Assembly (NCBI RefSeq): GCF_910592395.1
Contig: NC_088326.1
Location: forward strand, 2,485,001 to 2,549,000
From: Lineus longissimus
Lineage: Eukaryota > Nemertea > Pilidiophora > Heteronemertea > Lineidae
DNA length: 64,000 nt
Direction of reading: 5' to 3'
Numbering within the stretch: the first letter of the stretch is position 1; the number at the start of each line of letters is the position of its first letter. The notes beneath the pieces were generated by a model. It was not told where the DNA came from and ran no database searches. It was given only the letters and a program-made list of their open reading frames with translations. The translations under genes and the position numbers were made by a program. This document shows positions 30,581-42,213 of this stretch, piece after piece.

Positions 30581-31280
30581 CGATTTGAATACATCTATTA
30601 AAACATGCAGGGTTGCCGATTAGATATCCTGTTTTGTCAACAAAACTGAATCTCACCAAACCCCTGGCCCAATTAACCAGTCAGATTGTTTCTCCAGATT
30701 GGTATAAAGAGAAAAGACACTGATTTTTCGGTGACTATTTCTCCTGCTACACCAAAATTGCTGCCGATACGCTGGTGCCACCTACCCACATATAACTATA
30801 CTACACTGTTAATGCAACTCAACTTCAAACGGTGTTATTAGAAAAAGTACATACTAAGATACTGATTCAAGAACGTAGACAGTTTCTGAATTTGCCATAG
30901 AAATAGATTAACTCACCTATTTGTCTTACTTTTACGCAAAATTGTCTAAAATCACACATTTCCTGGTTATCTCATTTCGACCACGTGCTGGCGTAGGTGG
31001 GTTGCGCGAAAATGTGAACTCTCTCTGGAACCGGAACGACTGCGCATCTTTAATTGCGTTGCTGGGTGTTGTAGGGTGTTGAACGGATGTCACATGATAT
31101 TTATTGGCTCATTAACGCCGTACCTAATTAAGAAAGAGATCCTAAATGCCCGATCACCCATCTTAATCATAATGATACTTTTCAGAGATGTTATGGCCCG
31201 CACCGCGTAAGGTTGTGCCGACTCCTGATCCATTATACAGTAATTTTACAAGAAGACTGCTCGGCGTTTTATCATTATCA
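30581..31280. other. region between TSEN2 and the WW-like gene; possible TSEN2 5'-UTR exon
   Basis: After removal of the retrotransposon this sequence adjoins the TSEN2 start. On the minus strand a donor ATAG|GTGAGT at 30917 could end a 5'-UTR exon beginning near 31080, where CpG density rises. This would pair with the acceptor one base before the TSEN2 ATG. It is inference from splice motifs only. Confidence 0.3.
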
Positions 31281-31627
31281 ATAGCTGCGCGTACACCACG
31301 AAATATTGGTTGACCAATTGCACGTACACCACCACATTGCCGCGACAAATTGGTTCGGCAATCCATTGCCGATACAAATTGCCGGTCCAAATTCGCCCGG
31401 CTTGTTAAAAGCTCGTCTTTGTCGTGGTGTACGCGCTAATTCCATGGTTCGGCGACAGGCGGCGCTTTCGAATAATGGCGCTTTCTGCTTATTGTTTGCG
31501 CGCCATCTGTTGCCGGATTTTATAACTAGCTGCAGCGCTGGTGTACGCGCTTGGTGGATTTTCGATGGGTGCGGCATTCGCGAACCAAGATTGGTGGTCC
31601 ATTTTCAGGTGGTGTACGTGCGGCTAT
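31281..31627. mobile_element. MITE-like element with nested inverted motifs
   Basis: The left end ATAGCTGCGCGTACACCAC (31281-31299) and right end GTGGTGTACGTGCGGCTAT (31609-31627) are inverted repeats with two mismatches over 19 bases. The same GCGCGTACACCA core recurs internally at 31321-31332 in left-end orientation, and at 31424-31436 and 31538-31550 in right-end orientation. No coding frame is present. The outer TA may be a target duplication. Confidence 0.68.
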
Positions 31628-32917
31628 AGTATCATGACTCAGTCCCGCTGTACTAACATATGTGGTTGTTCCCAATATTGTTTTTAGTGATCCGTACAAT
31701 GGACAGTTAGAGAGACCAAGACTTTGCAAAAAGCGAAGACACATAAAAACGTGCCAATCTATTTCTCAGCGTTCTCGCGAACAATGGGAACACTCAGAAA
31801 CGGAAACACTAAAAATCTTAACACCGCACAGTATGATAACGAAATATCACCATGTTTGTTTACTTTATTTCATTCTGCCGACCAACGATGGCGTATCAAT
31901 TGTTAACACACCAAATACTTTTTTGAACGAGCATATAAAAATTTTTTGATAAAACATCAACTGAAGTTTGAAATCAAGACCCATCATTCGCTCTGCCAAG
32001 GCCTAATTGAGCCGTCACAATATAATCCGCAAACCATTTTATTATATTGTTGTCCCCGTTTTGTTTGTGCCGCCACACTACCAAGAGTCTTGGACCACCT
32101 CCAGTCAATTAATGCGACCGAAGAGACGATTTGCTCTGCGTGACACTCAAGCATTGGGCATTAGCAGGCTTAGGCCTAGACCTGTAGAAAAGGTGGACCG
32201 TTTACCTCTCGGTTGGAATGTGACTATACATGTACTTGTAGAAGGAAGTTGTTACCCCTGTTTGTAAATACGTTTAGATTTTGAACGCATAAACGATTTC
32301 GGGAACTTTATAGACCGTTTTGCGTCTTGTCACAATCTATATCCGAACCGTCGGAAGACATTTTGAGGACTACCGCGGATCACTCTTCTCTGAAGACAAC
32401 AGACTGAACGGATTGAAGAAATGGATACGTCTTATTGAGGCTGCGGCTTTGCGATCAGGTTGTCTAAGGCCGACCTGCTGGCCTCGTCTTATTAAAGTTG
32501 TAAGTACTGAATAAGTTCTGAGAAGAGACGACCGGTTAGGGCCACAAATCAGTGACATATATACCACGGGTCGAATGCCTCCATAGCAGTTTTATAACTC
32601 TAGCATACACCTCAGTATGTTTAACGGATTCCCGACCACATTAGGCCCTTATGATGTACATACAAATCCGGCTCAAAAAAGCAATGTTGTTGACACTTTG
32701 ACTTATACACTCATTTAATTTTTGTGCCCATGTTATGTTAGGTTTCCTGTGGAAGACAAGACGGGAGAGCATCGGACATAGACGAACTGTACAGACCGGG
32801 GCAGCCTATTTCGTTATCCTATTTGTCTCCTCTACAAGCGAGAGACGAGCCCAATATCACTGCATCTGGAGTGTATACAGACTAAGTCACAACCAAACAC
32901 ATTTACAAACTATCAAG
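31628..32917. other. upstream region of the WW-like gene
   Basis: No repeat or other gene is recognised. It should contain the promoter and 5' UTR of the plus-strand gene starting at 32918. No TATA box or initiator could be assigned. Confidence 0.5.
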
Positions 32918-34406
32918 ATGGGTTTATTCGGTCCATCGAAAAAGGAAAAAGAAGAAGCCGAAAGGAAAAAGGCGGAGGAGGAACGGGTCCGTCAAGACCA
33001 GATTGCGGCAGACGCGGTCGAGGCGTTCAAAAGTACTTTGAAGAAAAGAGGGAAGGGTACTTTGCCGGGAGGGAAGGAGTTCAGAGTGTGGATAGAGGAG
33101 CCAAGGAGGCCATGCATGTGTATACCAGGTAAGGGAATGGGTCCTCTTCTGTGGGAGTAATAACCGGATCTTGAAAAGATGCAAACACTTTGGTGGTCAA
33201 GATGAGTCCTTATCCATGTCTTACTTGTCTTACTTTCATCCAGATCCCAGCAGTCGACAGGTCGCACGCATGAACTACGAAGAACTGAATTGTGACCACC
33301 ACGCGACGCAGGTAGATCCTCCAAAGACGCCGCAAACACCCCAAGACGTCCAGGAGTTGGCGGCGCCGGTCGTGGTGTACGACAGAGAGAGAGATGGCGG
33401 AAAGGACAAGGGGAGGCCTATGACGGACGGGCCTACCCAGCCACGGCCGCGGACCCTCGAGCGTGAGGAAGAAGAGGGCGATGATGGGTCGAGCGATGAT
33501 GTTTATATTCCACCAAAACCGGTAGGTCTTTTCATGAAAGGTCGGGGAACATGTTGAAGTGGTCTAATCCCGGTTGTCTGGTTGTGACTTTGTCCTTGTA
33601 CGGTCAATTTTAATGGAAATCATAGTAATAAACCACAACCAGAATAAAAAAGACTCTGGTGCAACTTAGCATTGGCAATTAAGATCTGTTGGGACTCTGG
33701 CGTAGTCAAAGTTCTTTTATTCATGGACAGCCTGAGACGCGTCAGGGAAATCTTCACTTTCACGTCTAATTACTAATTTAACAAACGTATCATTTACCTT
33801 TCTTATAGCGACCACCGCAGCCACGAGAAAGACCAACGACACGTTTCAATGGAAAAGCTCTTGACCCAAGTAAGTTTAGAGTGACTCGACCACTCTCACA
33901 GCGGCCGCCTCAGCTGGTATTAGCCGTCTTCGTTCCAGCGAGTATTCCACATTTTAGCAACCAACTTGTTGATTTGGGGACCGTCTCAGTGGCGTGGATA
34001 TTTCATGCGAGAGGGGAGGGGTCACCTCAAAGTCTTAAGGTCAAATATGACACTTTTTAACATCCATATTTTTTAACATCCATATTTAGGGACCATCTCA
34101 TTTTGTGCGTAAACATCACAGGACAATTATGTCTCTTAAATCTTTTCAGCAATCCTCTCCTACCAGGGGTTTGAATTACAGACTAAAAATGAAGTCACAG
34201 CCAACTCAGGATGGCATTCAGCGTGCATCTTAAACTTCAAATAGTTCAATCTCTTGTTTATGATTTCAGAGACGGGGAAGGTATATTATTTCAACACAAA
34301 GACAGGAGAGCGGAAGTGGGCAGATGCGAGCGATCAGCCGAAGAGCCGGGGGCCACGGAAAGACACCACACCTAAAAATTACGGGTCAACGAACATTAAT
34401 TTCTAA
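32918..34406 (+). CDS. orphan protein with charged N-terminus and WW-like C-terminal motif
   Basis: Four exons (32918-33128, 33244-33521, 33809-33869, 34270-34406) join in consistent phases to encode 228 residues. The start context is AAGATGG. Residues 8-28 are a Lys/Glu-rich helix (KKEKEEAERKKAEEER). The middle is proline-rich and acidic (EREEEEGDDGSSDD, then IPPKPRPPQPRERP). Residues 177-203 contain KTGKVYYFNTKTGERKWADA, the strand-turn-strand core and second Trp of a WW domain, but the usual first Trp is missing. Such motifs normally bind proline-rich peptides, so here it may be degenerate or bind its own proline-rich segment. I cannot name the protein. An in-frame upstream ATG exists at 32735, but its context and composition look non-coding. 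Confidence 0.75.
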
Positions 34407-34913
34407 GGCTGAAGACGTCACTCAGGAGACCGAGAGGCATTTCAGCCTCACTTTTTGCTGTGGACAGGTGCTGTGCTGCTCTAGGTTTTAAAGGAATCTT
34501 ATTCCGGGAGTAGAAATACTGTAAAATCAGTCAGGAGCTGTCACAACATTCTTGATAGCAGTCTTATTTCTGTGTAATGATATAATCCTTCACATGTCGA
34601 GAGCTACTGCCTTGATGTGGCAGGCTGCTGGCTGGGGTCAAAACTTCTCAACATTCAACAATCAGACCAAATCATCGACACCCAGGATAAACATTACTAT
34701 AATCTCTTGGATTAACTGCCCTGATGATGTCTTGCACAGGATATGGACTCTCAAGGGTGTAAATAGTTACAGTTAAATATCTAGAAAGGAAAAACCTCAA
34801 AAAAGACAGGATGTACAAAATGTGTAAATATATTTGCCTGATATGTTCTTTCATAAAGAATTCACAATGACACATGGAATGTACAAAATGGATATATACA
34901 GTGAACACGATAT
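34407..34913. other. 3' flank of the WW-like gene
   Basis: Probable 3' UTR and spacer before a tandem array. No other coding sequence is recognised. Confidence 0.5.
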
Positions 34914-35265
34914 GCAGCTACAGTGAATACTCAAGATACACAGTGAATATTCATGATATACAGCGAGTACTCATGATATACAGCGAGTACTCATGATATA
35001 CAGCGAGCACTCATGATATACAGTGAATACTCATGATATACAGTGAGTACTCATGATATACAGTGAATATTCATCATAAACAGATACAGCGTGTACTCAT
35101 GATATACTGTGAATATGCATCATAAACAGATACAGCGAGTACTCATGATATACAGTGAATATGCATCATAAACAGATACAGTGAGTACTCATGATATACT
35201 GTGAATATGCATCATAAACAGATACAGCGAGTACTCATGATATACTGTGAATATGCATCATAAAC
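34914..35265 (+). repeat. tandem array with a 20-bp unit passing into a 46-bp unit
   Basis: About eight copies of the 20-bp unit TACTCATGATATACAGCGAG (with variants GTGAA and GCGAG) are followed by four 46-bp units. The longer units each start CATCATAAACAGATACAG, at 35072, 35118, 35164 and 35210, with a partial one at 35256. The larger unit contains two diverged copies of the small one, so it is a higher-order repeat. Confidence 0.9.
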
Positions 35266-37180
35266 TTGTACAAAGAGCTGTGGATGGCATGGTGGTTTTG
35301 GAATGATTTTAAAATATGATATTCACTATCATTACTAGAACATTCATCAAAGTAAAGCTCCATGAAACTGAAATGGTACACAGTTATCACATAGTATATG
35401 TGTTCAGATTCTGCTTCTAATGAGAATCTTATTAAATAACTTTATGGAGGTCAAAACCAATATTGGAATGTAAGGCTCTACAAGTCTAAAATAATTGGAT
35501 TTGAGGAGTCAGAAATGAACCAAGTTGGTCCTACATGTAGTGTTTGCTTGATAAAACAAATGAAGTCGTTGTTAGTGATCTAAGGCTAAGATACAACTTC
35601 AACTTCAAATTTTGAAACAACGACACAGTCTTTAAGAAATCAATGGAATGTGCTGACAGGACCAGCAGAGAGTAAAAATTCCTCAAGTTTCTAACTTTAC
35701 TTTTTACGCCTATAAAAAATATGCAAGATAATTATACATAGAAGCAAAAATATATAAGGGTCGCTTTTTATTTTTGATAGAAGTATTTACACTGTACAAT
35801 AATACAAAATCCATGTTTGAATACAAAAGCTGAATACCAAGCAACCTGCACCTAAAGTGTACACTATCCTACAAAGCCATGAACAATGAATGCCAAAGCA
35901 ATTACGACTTCAAACTACTGAATATAGTGCGCAATTCACTTCCATCAGGACGACATTCGACCCATAACTACTCCCAGATGCCAAGGTCAGTTTTTGACAT
36001 CCCTCAATCTGCTCCCCTGGCCACTTTGATCAGCTGCTCAATGTGTTTGGATACCTCACTGCCTCATTCAGTTATGGACAGCGACTGGAGGAGGCAGATC
36101 GAGCACTTCTGGTTGAAAAACTGTTTTTTTCTTCACGGCATATCGGGTAGGCCGCTGGGCATCTGATGGTAGTATTTTATGGCACACTCCTGGGTGTCAA
36201 AGGGTTAAAAGCCATGCTTATATATACATGTCTACAGCACCATGATAGTTAAGTGAAAATGAAGGAACCTTCCACCGCCAAATAAGTAATCTCTATTCAT
36301 CTACATACTACAAACCCGAGGGTCATTCATTGAGACACCTGTCAATCATATTGTAAAATACCCCTGATGTTACACCAAATGTTTGGGGATCATATTCATA
36401 AGTCCAGGCTCAAGGGAGTTACCTATCAGCTCAGTCGGTTGACTGATGGCCTCGTAAACCTAAGGTCTGGGGTTCAAACATCCGCTGGACCTTGGTGTTT
36501 TTCCACTGTTACACAAACAGCCATCCTTGGCAAACATTTGAAAGGCTCAGGGAGGGGCCAATCTAAATTACAAATCGTCAAATGAATCTGACTGTAGCTC
36601 TTTCTGATGGGATCAGTTTGTCATTACTTTGGGGGAAGGTGTGGCAGGGGAGGTTCATAGGGTGTGTGTGTCTCAAAGCTCAATGAATGACCCCCAACAA
36701 AATACATTCCTCCACAGCATCGCACGTTGGACGGGATCATGCTTCGGACTCAAGAAAACCATTCATGGAACCACGTGACCGCCTGAAGAAATAGAAAAGT
36801 CGTTAAACTATGAGCGATAGCTCATTCATAAGGTCTCAAAGTCGAAGGGATGAGCAACCGAAAGATGCTCCTCAACATGATTTTCACTCAAGTTTGGCAA
36901 ATCCATGTAACCTTTTTGTTTTTTTACACCATTTTAAATTTATATTGGCGACAGCTGATTGGACAGGCTACATACATACATAGGTTAATGGCACACAGAG
37001 CATTGCTTAAATACCTTCTATTGAACCAATATCTGCACCACTTACGGCATTTAAATTGCCCAAGGAGAAAAATGCCATTCTTAGTTATGTCCCTGAATTT
37101 CGTCGGGGAAAAAAATTGTGCAGAAATTGCTCTCGAAAATCAATCCAAAAATATAATTTCACAAGATAAATGATAAATTA
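35266..37180. other. intergenic region, no gene seen
   Basis: Separates the WW-like gene from the 3' end of the esterase-like gene. A tRNA-like sequence lies near 36417 and is described separately. Confidence 0.6.
36417..36600 (+). repeat. tRNA-like sequence, probable SINE fragment or tRNA pseudogene
   Basis: CAGCTCAGTCGGTTGA (36428-36443) resembles an A box. GGTTCAAACAT (36471-36481) resembles a B box at tRNA-like spacing. No complete acceptor stem is visible, and about 100 bp of unique sequence follows. Confidence 0.45.
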
Positions 37181-40100
37181 TCATGCGTACGATGTTTCCG
37201 TGTGCTTATCCATCTGGTATTCGTCCGGTCCTAGTCGATATGGTTCGTCATCTGAGTAAAGATATCGCTCCTTCTTCAGTTGTTTATCCTGTCGCCGATA
37301 GCAACAGGCGAGGATGGTGAGGAGGAAAATCAGGAAGATGACGACCGCGCCCATCACCCAGATCGAGATGTAGTATTCCTCTTGTTTCATTGTTGGGTAT
37401 GGTGTTAACCAGTCTGAAATAAACGCAAATGACTGGAAAATGTTTTTGGGTTTATGGCCTGTTATCAACTGCAGTAGAGGCTATCATCTGACTTCAGATT
37501 TATCCTGAAACCTCACAGAAGAGCCCAGATGAGCTGCTCAATCAGTGCTTTAATACAACCATACAGCCTGTACAAGCAAGTCAGACTGGTAACCATTTAC
37601 ACACTTAGGTGGAGTAAGGTAAATTAGACACCGAGACCTACCCGGAGTCTCATGCCAACCCTGGGGACGGAATCGGGGACCTCTTGACGGTGAGCCGAAA
37701 GTCAGAGCACCTAGGTGGAAGACAAGTCAGACACAGAGACATGCCCAGAGTTTCATGCCTACAGTGTTCGAACCAGGGTCCTCTTGACTGCCAGCCGAGG
37801 GTCAGAGTCGCCAATGAGCAGATCTAGCAGACCTTAGTCCTTCCTTCAAAGCAAATAGGTCATAATATCCCAACATGTAAAACTCGACCTACCGTAATAT
37901 CGTTCTGCAAACTCCGGATAGTACGCCCTCCAGAATCCATAATACTGTTGCCGGTACATGGTGTGGTTCGTGATGTTGATGCCAATGTTGACGTAAGTCA
38001 AGTTGTCAAAGTTGAACGTGTACCAAAACGTTTCGTTTACCGGATCGGGCGTCGGGGTTCTGGACATGGAGATATGGGTAAAGTCGAGAACAATGACTAT
38101 GAGGATATCAAATGAATGCCTAGTATCATAATTGTATTCATCAACACCAGGCTCTGCCACAGAAATGACAGGCAACGGAACCAAGCGAATTGCAACTGTC
38201 TTGCAAACTAGATGCCTATTGACATAGCTGAACCACTCACAGCCACAAAGTCCATTTCACTTCGTAAGGTTACTCGGCTCAAACTGCTTTCTTCTTAGCC
38301 CAAGCCCATACGCCTATCCCACTGTTCGACTACGTGACATTCACTCACCTGTACTTTGTAAAATTAGTCCACATCGATGTTAAAAAGTCGCTAATATTCT
38401 TGTCAATCCGTCCATATGACTGAGGCTTCGGCAACATTGCCAGTTCCCACATTGGATCGTCAAAGTGGGGTGCACCGTACAGGTACTGTAACTGCTGTCC
38501 CGCGAACGCACCTGAAAGGGAACAGGTCATACGTTATGGTGAAGGAGGCTTTAAAACCTTGGGTGCCTGATGACGTGGATCTACGTTATTTTCCCGTCCA
38601 ACCGTTTGGTGCCAAACGGCGTAGATTTATGCCGTTGAACAGGGGGTCCATCGACAATCCCAATCGTCTCTTTAAAACGACATAAACTGCACAAACTCCA
38701 CCTGTTGGGCTGATTCTTAACCAAAGCTCTTTCCCTTACATAAAGGGCAACAAATAAGGGGTCTACAGAACATATTTACCCATCCACTGTGGATTCGTAC
38801 TGTTGGGCGAGACATAATCAAACACGAACTGGTAGACGTCGGTTGTGTACCGTCTCTGCGCCTTAATGACCTCATCAACGCAAGTACCATAATACTTGTC
38901 AGTCAGAAGCTGAGGAAGAAAGAAGAATATTTCAAAAAGGGGTAAACAATACAAGGGCTGAGGGCCAAACCATACTGCCTACTGAGACCATGAGGGGCAC
39001 AGAGAATTATGGTGAAGGGTTGTCCTCCAGTCTTACACCCGCAAGTTCATATTACAACAAGTCTATCCAAGCGTTGCAGACTTACATCAGTGAAATTTTC
39101 TTTCCGAGCTGTATCGTTGTCAGGTTTTGGCCAAAACGTATATTTGAATTCGAGCAAGCCAGCGACCTCATCCACATTCTTCACTCGCCATTCTGCTATC
39201 AGCTGGTTTATGGAAAGTATGAAGTTCGCCTTCGTTAGTTGATTTCCCGGCGGATTCCCACTTACTGCCGCTAAAATATAAAGGACAACAGATTAGGATC
39301 CTCTCAATTGCACTCTGGCTACACCCTCTAGGGTGTGCCCAAATTGACTGGTGCCCAAATTACAGTACTTTTAGAATATGCCCAAGTTAAGGTGAAAATG
39401 AGAAAAAATGAAAGAAATACAGGATTTCACATGTTTAGAGGCTATAACAGTGTAAGAGTATTCTATCTGGCTTCATATTATATAATCATAATCATATGGA
39501 ATCATTAAAAAAAAATACTTTTATGATTTACTCACCTATGAATGGATTTTTCAAGGACACAGGTGTGCCCAAATTCAAAATGAAAAATAGAGGGTGTTAA
39601 CGAAGTCTGTGCAATCGAAAGGCCTGGGATGGTGGCGAAATTAGCATAAGTATATTGTAGGATATTCCGACGACAAAAAATCAACTCACCTGCTCTCTCA
39701 GCCCCTGCATACTTCGTAATCCCAGCTATCAGAGGTATATGATCAAATCGTCCCAAACTCCTGGCCTTGGCTGGCGTGTCTGGCAGGAAGCCATAGGCAC
39801 CGTCCCAAGTTGGCGTGAACGCGTAACCAACTCGTCCAGGCTGCAAGGAGGAAGAATAGAAAGTGATATGGGTCACACTGAAGAGAGCCCATCATCACAC
39901 TTAGTTTGTTTATATTATGTATGTTACCCATCCATAACGTGGAAGACCACATGCACTTGATCACCAACCATTACTTACACATCTCGGCACTTAATGAAGA
40001 AGTTTGTTTATATTATGTATGTTACCCATCCATAACGTGGAAGACCACATGCACTTGATCACCAACCATTACTTACACATCTCAGCACTTAATGAAGAAG

Positions 40101-42138
40101 TGAATGAAAAGAAGAAAAAGCATCCCTCCCTCAATGCTAACAGATGGATGGAGTCGACATCAGCATAAAGAAAAAATGCCAAAACAGCCCATTACTCCTT
40201 ACCGGGACTTTCACTTCCAGCCCCATGGTGATGATATTATCCACGCTTCTCCTTCGAAGACAATCCAACAGGTAGTAGGAGTCGTTATGGAAGCAGTGCA
40301 GCTTCCTTGCGAGCTCCTCCCCGTTGAAACGTGGCCGGAGCTCCTTGTCCATGTAGGCGAACTCGCAGAGGTCCGAGCCGTCCATCATTATGGCTGTGTG
40401 GAAGAGATCTGCAGGGAAATGGAACAAATGAATGATCACTGTTGCTTTTTGACCTCCCTGATTTGGGCGCCCTCTTATTTGGATGCCGACACTGGCAAAT
40501 GGTGTGTATTAGTCGTTATTAAGAGGCCTTCTTGTGACTCTACAACAATGTAAGCCTCGAATTGGTTGAGATGCCGTTAAGACACACACTAGTCAGACGA
40601 ACTTGCAATTCCAACTGTATCAACACACAAACTTTAATCAGACCTACCTCGGCCCCTGGACAAAGGAGAAATCATATGCAGCCCAACACTGGCTGCACCA
40701 GCCTCGTCCCCCATGATTGTTATCTTATCTGGGTCTGCCCGCAGCTCGCGTGTCATATCTTGGATGAACTCCATGGCCGTCATCTGGTCGAGGAGGCCAA
40801 AGTTTCCGAGCGCGTTTTGATCTTGCATTGAGAGGAAACCTAAAGCGAATAATATGTGATACTTATCAATTTAACTCTAATCTAAAAGACTTATAGTGAG
40901 TAAACATTTGAATGAGCACTTTCCAGCGATACCATTTTGGTCATGGCAAATGATTCTGTTTGAGCTGAAATATCTATTAACAGAAATTTTTCTTACCAAG
41001 TGGTCCGAGTCTATAGTTCACTGTCACCACAATGACTTTTCTCGAGACGAGTAAGTGGCCTGGGAACAATTGTCCGGCGCCCCAGTTGAATTCACCGCCG
41101 TGGAAATAGAACATAATGGGATAGCGCTCATGGACGGGGAAGTACGGGTATTCGGGGATGGAGATCTGAAACGAGGAAGGATGATGATCTGTTTTGTATC
41201 AGAAAGGCTGCTTTCCAAAAGAAGGTTTTGTGAGAGAGTCGTCAGCCAGTCAGCCAGTCACTCAGTCAGCCAACCAGCTAGTCTTTGATTTACAGTAGAT
41301 CCTGAACAAATAATCAAAAATATGATAAGATTATGTGGTGTGTGCTGGACCAATAACGGAATTTACAGACCATTATCAGCACAAAAAAGAACTAGCAGAT
41401 ATATACATACATTTGGTTGAAATATGTTCAAATAAAGACAGTCCTCGCTCATCTGGACGGTACCGTTGACTTTCTTTTTGATTTTCTTCATGTCTTGTGG
41501 GCAGACGGGCGGATACTTGTAGGCTTTCCACGGCAGAGACCACCGCACTCGCTGAGGGGGCTGCAGCAAAAAGGGAACCAGTTTACAATCCCCGATTAAC
41601 GCTCCCAAAAAGGTCATCCCTTGACAAAATAAGTGCCATTGTTCAATGGACTGGATTGAATCTGTGAGTGTGAAGAAACTTTGTGTATTCATATGGGTTG
41701 TCAGTATACATGTATGGCACACTAACTGTATTAACCCTTTTACCCTCAGCGTCCGTACACATTAGGAGGGACAGAAAACAGTACACCAAGTGTATACAAC
41801 CATTACAATAAAGCGTCTGTACACAAAAGGAGGCTCTACAGCATACTGTACAGAACACCGAGTGTGTTAACCCTTACCCTGAAGCGTCTGTACCCAACAG
41901 GGGGCACAGCATATGGCACACCAAGATAACAATTCACACTAATCCCGTTCTGGGACGTCGGCACCGTGAAGCCATAGATCGGTCCCGATGTTGTTGCCAG
42001 ATTGATCACATTGCGAGGTTTATAATCGTCAGTCTCTGGATTGTACATTGTCAGGATGCTGTCATATTGCATGTCCCGCTGACACTGTACGATTGTTGAA
42101 CAAATCAGAAGAGAGATCAAAATTTGTAGCGATTCCAT
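37181..42138 (-). CDS. membrane-anchored cholinesterase-like protein, catalytically inactive
   Basis: Eleven exons join in phase to 668 residues: 42138-41878, 41560-41411, 41165-40997, 40839-40648, 40408-40203, 39840-39690, 39270-39086, 38909-38780, 38511-38349, 38059-37893 and 37413-37181. A signal peptide (LQILISLLICSTIVQ) is followed by the alpha/beta-hydrolase landmarks GVPYAVPPVGYRRFR, SEDCLYLNIFQPN, FYFHGGEF and VTVNYRLGPLGF. The nucleophile elbow is GDEAG (237-241), with Glu239 in place of Ser. The GAPHFDD His497 is retained, but the usual acidic partner region is altered. Near the C-terminus a membrane segment (about 607-629) precedes a basic, Tyr-rich tail of about 40 residues ending ETSYA. 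This layout fits cholinesterase-like adhesion proteins (neuroligin, gliotactin, neurotactin types), which act at cell contacts without catalysis. Which subfamily is unclear. An acceptor at 42214 implies a 5'-UTR exon upstream. Confidence 0.88.
37605..37815 (+). repeat. two diverged tandem copies of about 105 bp
   Basis: Both copies start AGGTGGA. They share GACAC.GAGAC, GAGT.TCATGCC, CCTCTTGAC and AGCCGA.AGTCAGAG in order. The second contains GTGTTCGAACC, a B-box-like sequence on the minus strand, so it may derive from a SINE. It lies in the last intron of the esterase-like gene. Confidence 0.65.
39904..40099 (+). repeat. 98-bp tandem duplication
   Basis: Two copies start GTTTGTTTATATTATGTATG at 39904 and 40002 and differ at one base (CTCGGCAC versus CTCAGCAC). 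The array lies in an intron of the esterase-like gene. It is recent. Confidence 0.95.
41581..41650 (-). repeat. fragment of a short inverted-repeat element
   Basis: GTTTACAATCCCCG, then AAAAAGGTCATC and GTGCCATTGTTCAATGG, match in order the reverse complement of the element at 43547-43670. Only one end is preserved. Confidence 0.55.
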
Positions 42139-42213
42139 CTCTTTGTACGGGCAGTTTGGCTGGACGGATAGCCTGTGTATATTTCTCCTTGACACGATCA
42201 CAATCAGTATACC

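Noticed and set aside
32735-32917. Upstream in-frame ATG that would lengthen the WW-like protein by 61 residues
   Set aside because: The start context is weaker, and the added residues lack the charged composition of the rest. The ATG at 32918 has a good context. It cannot be fully excluded.
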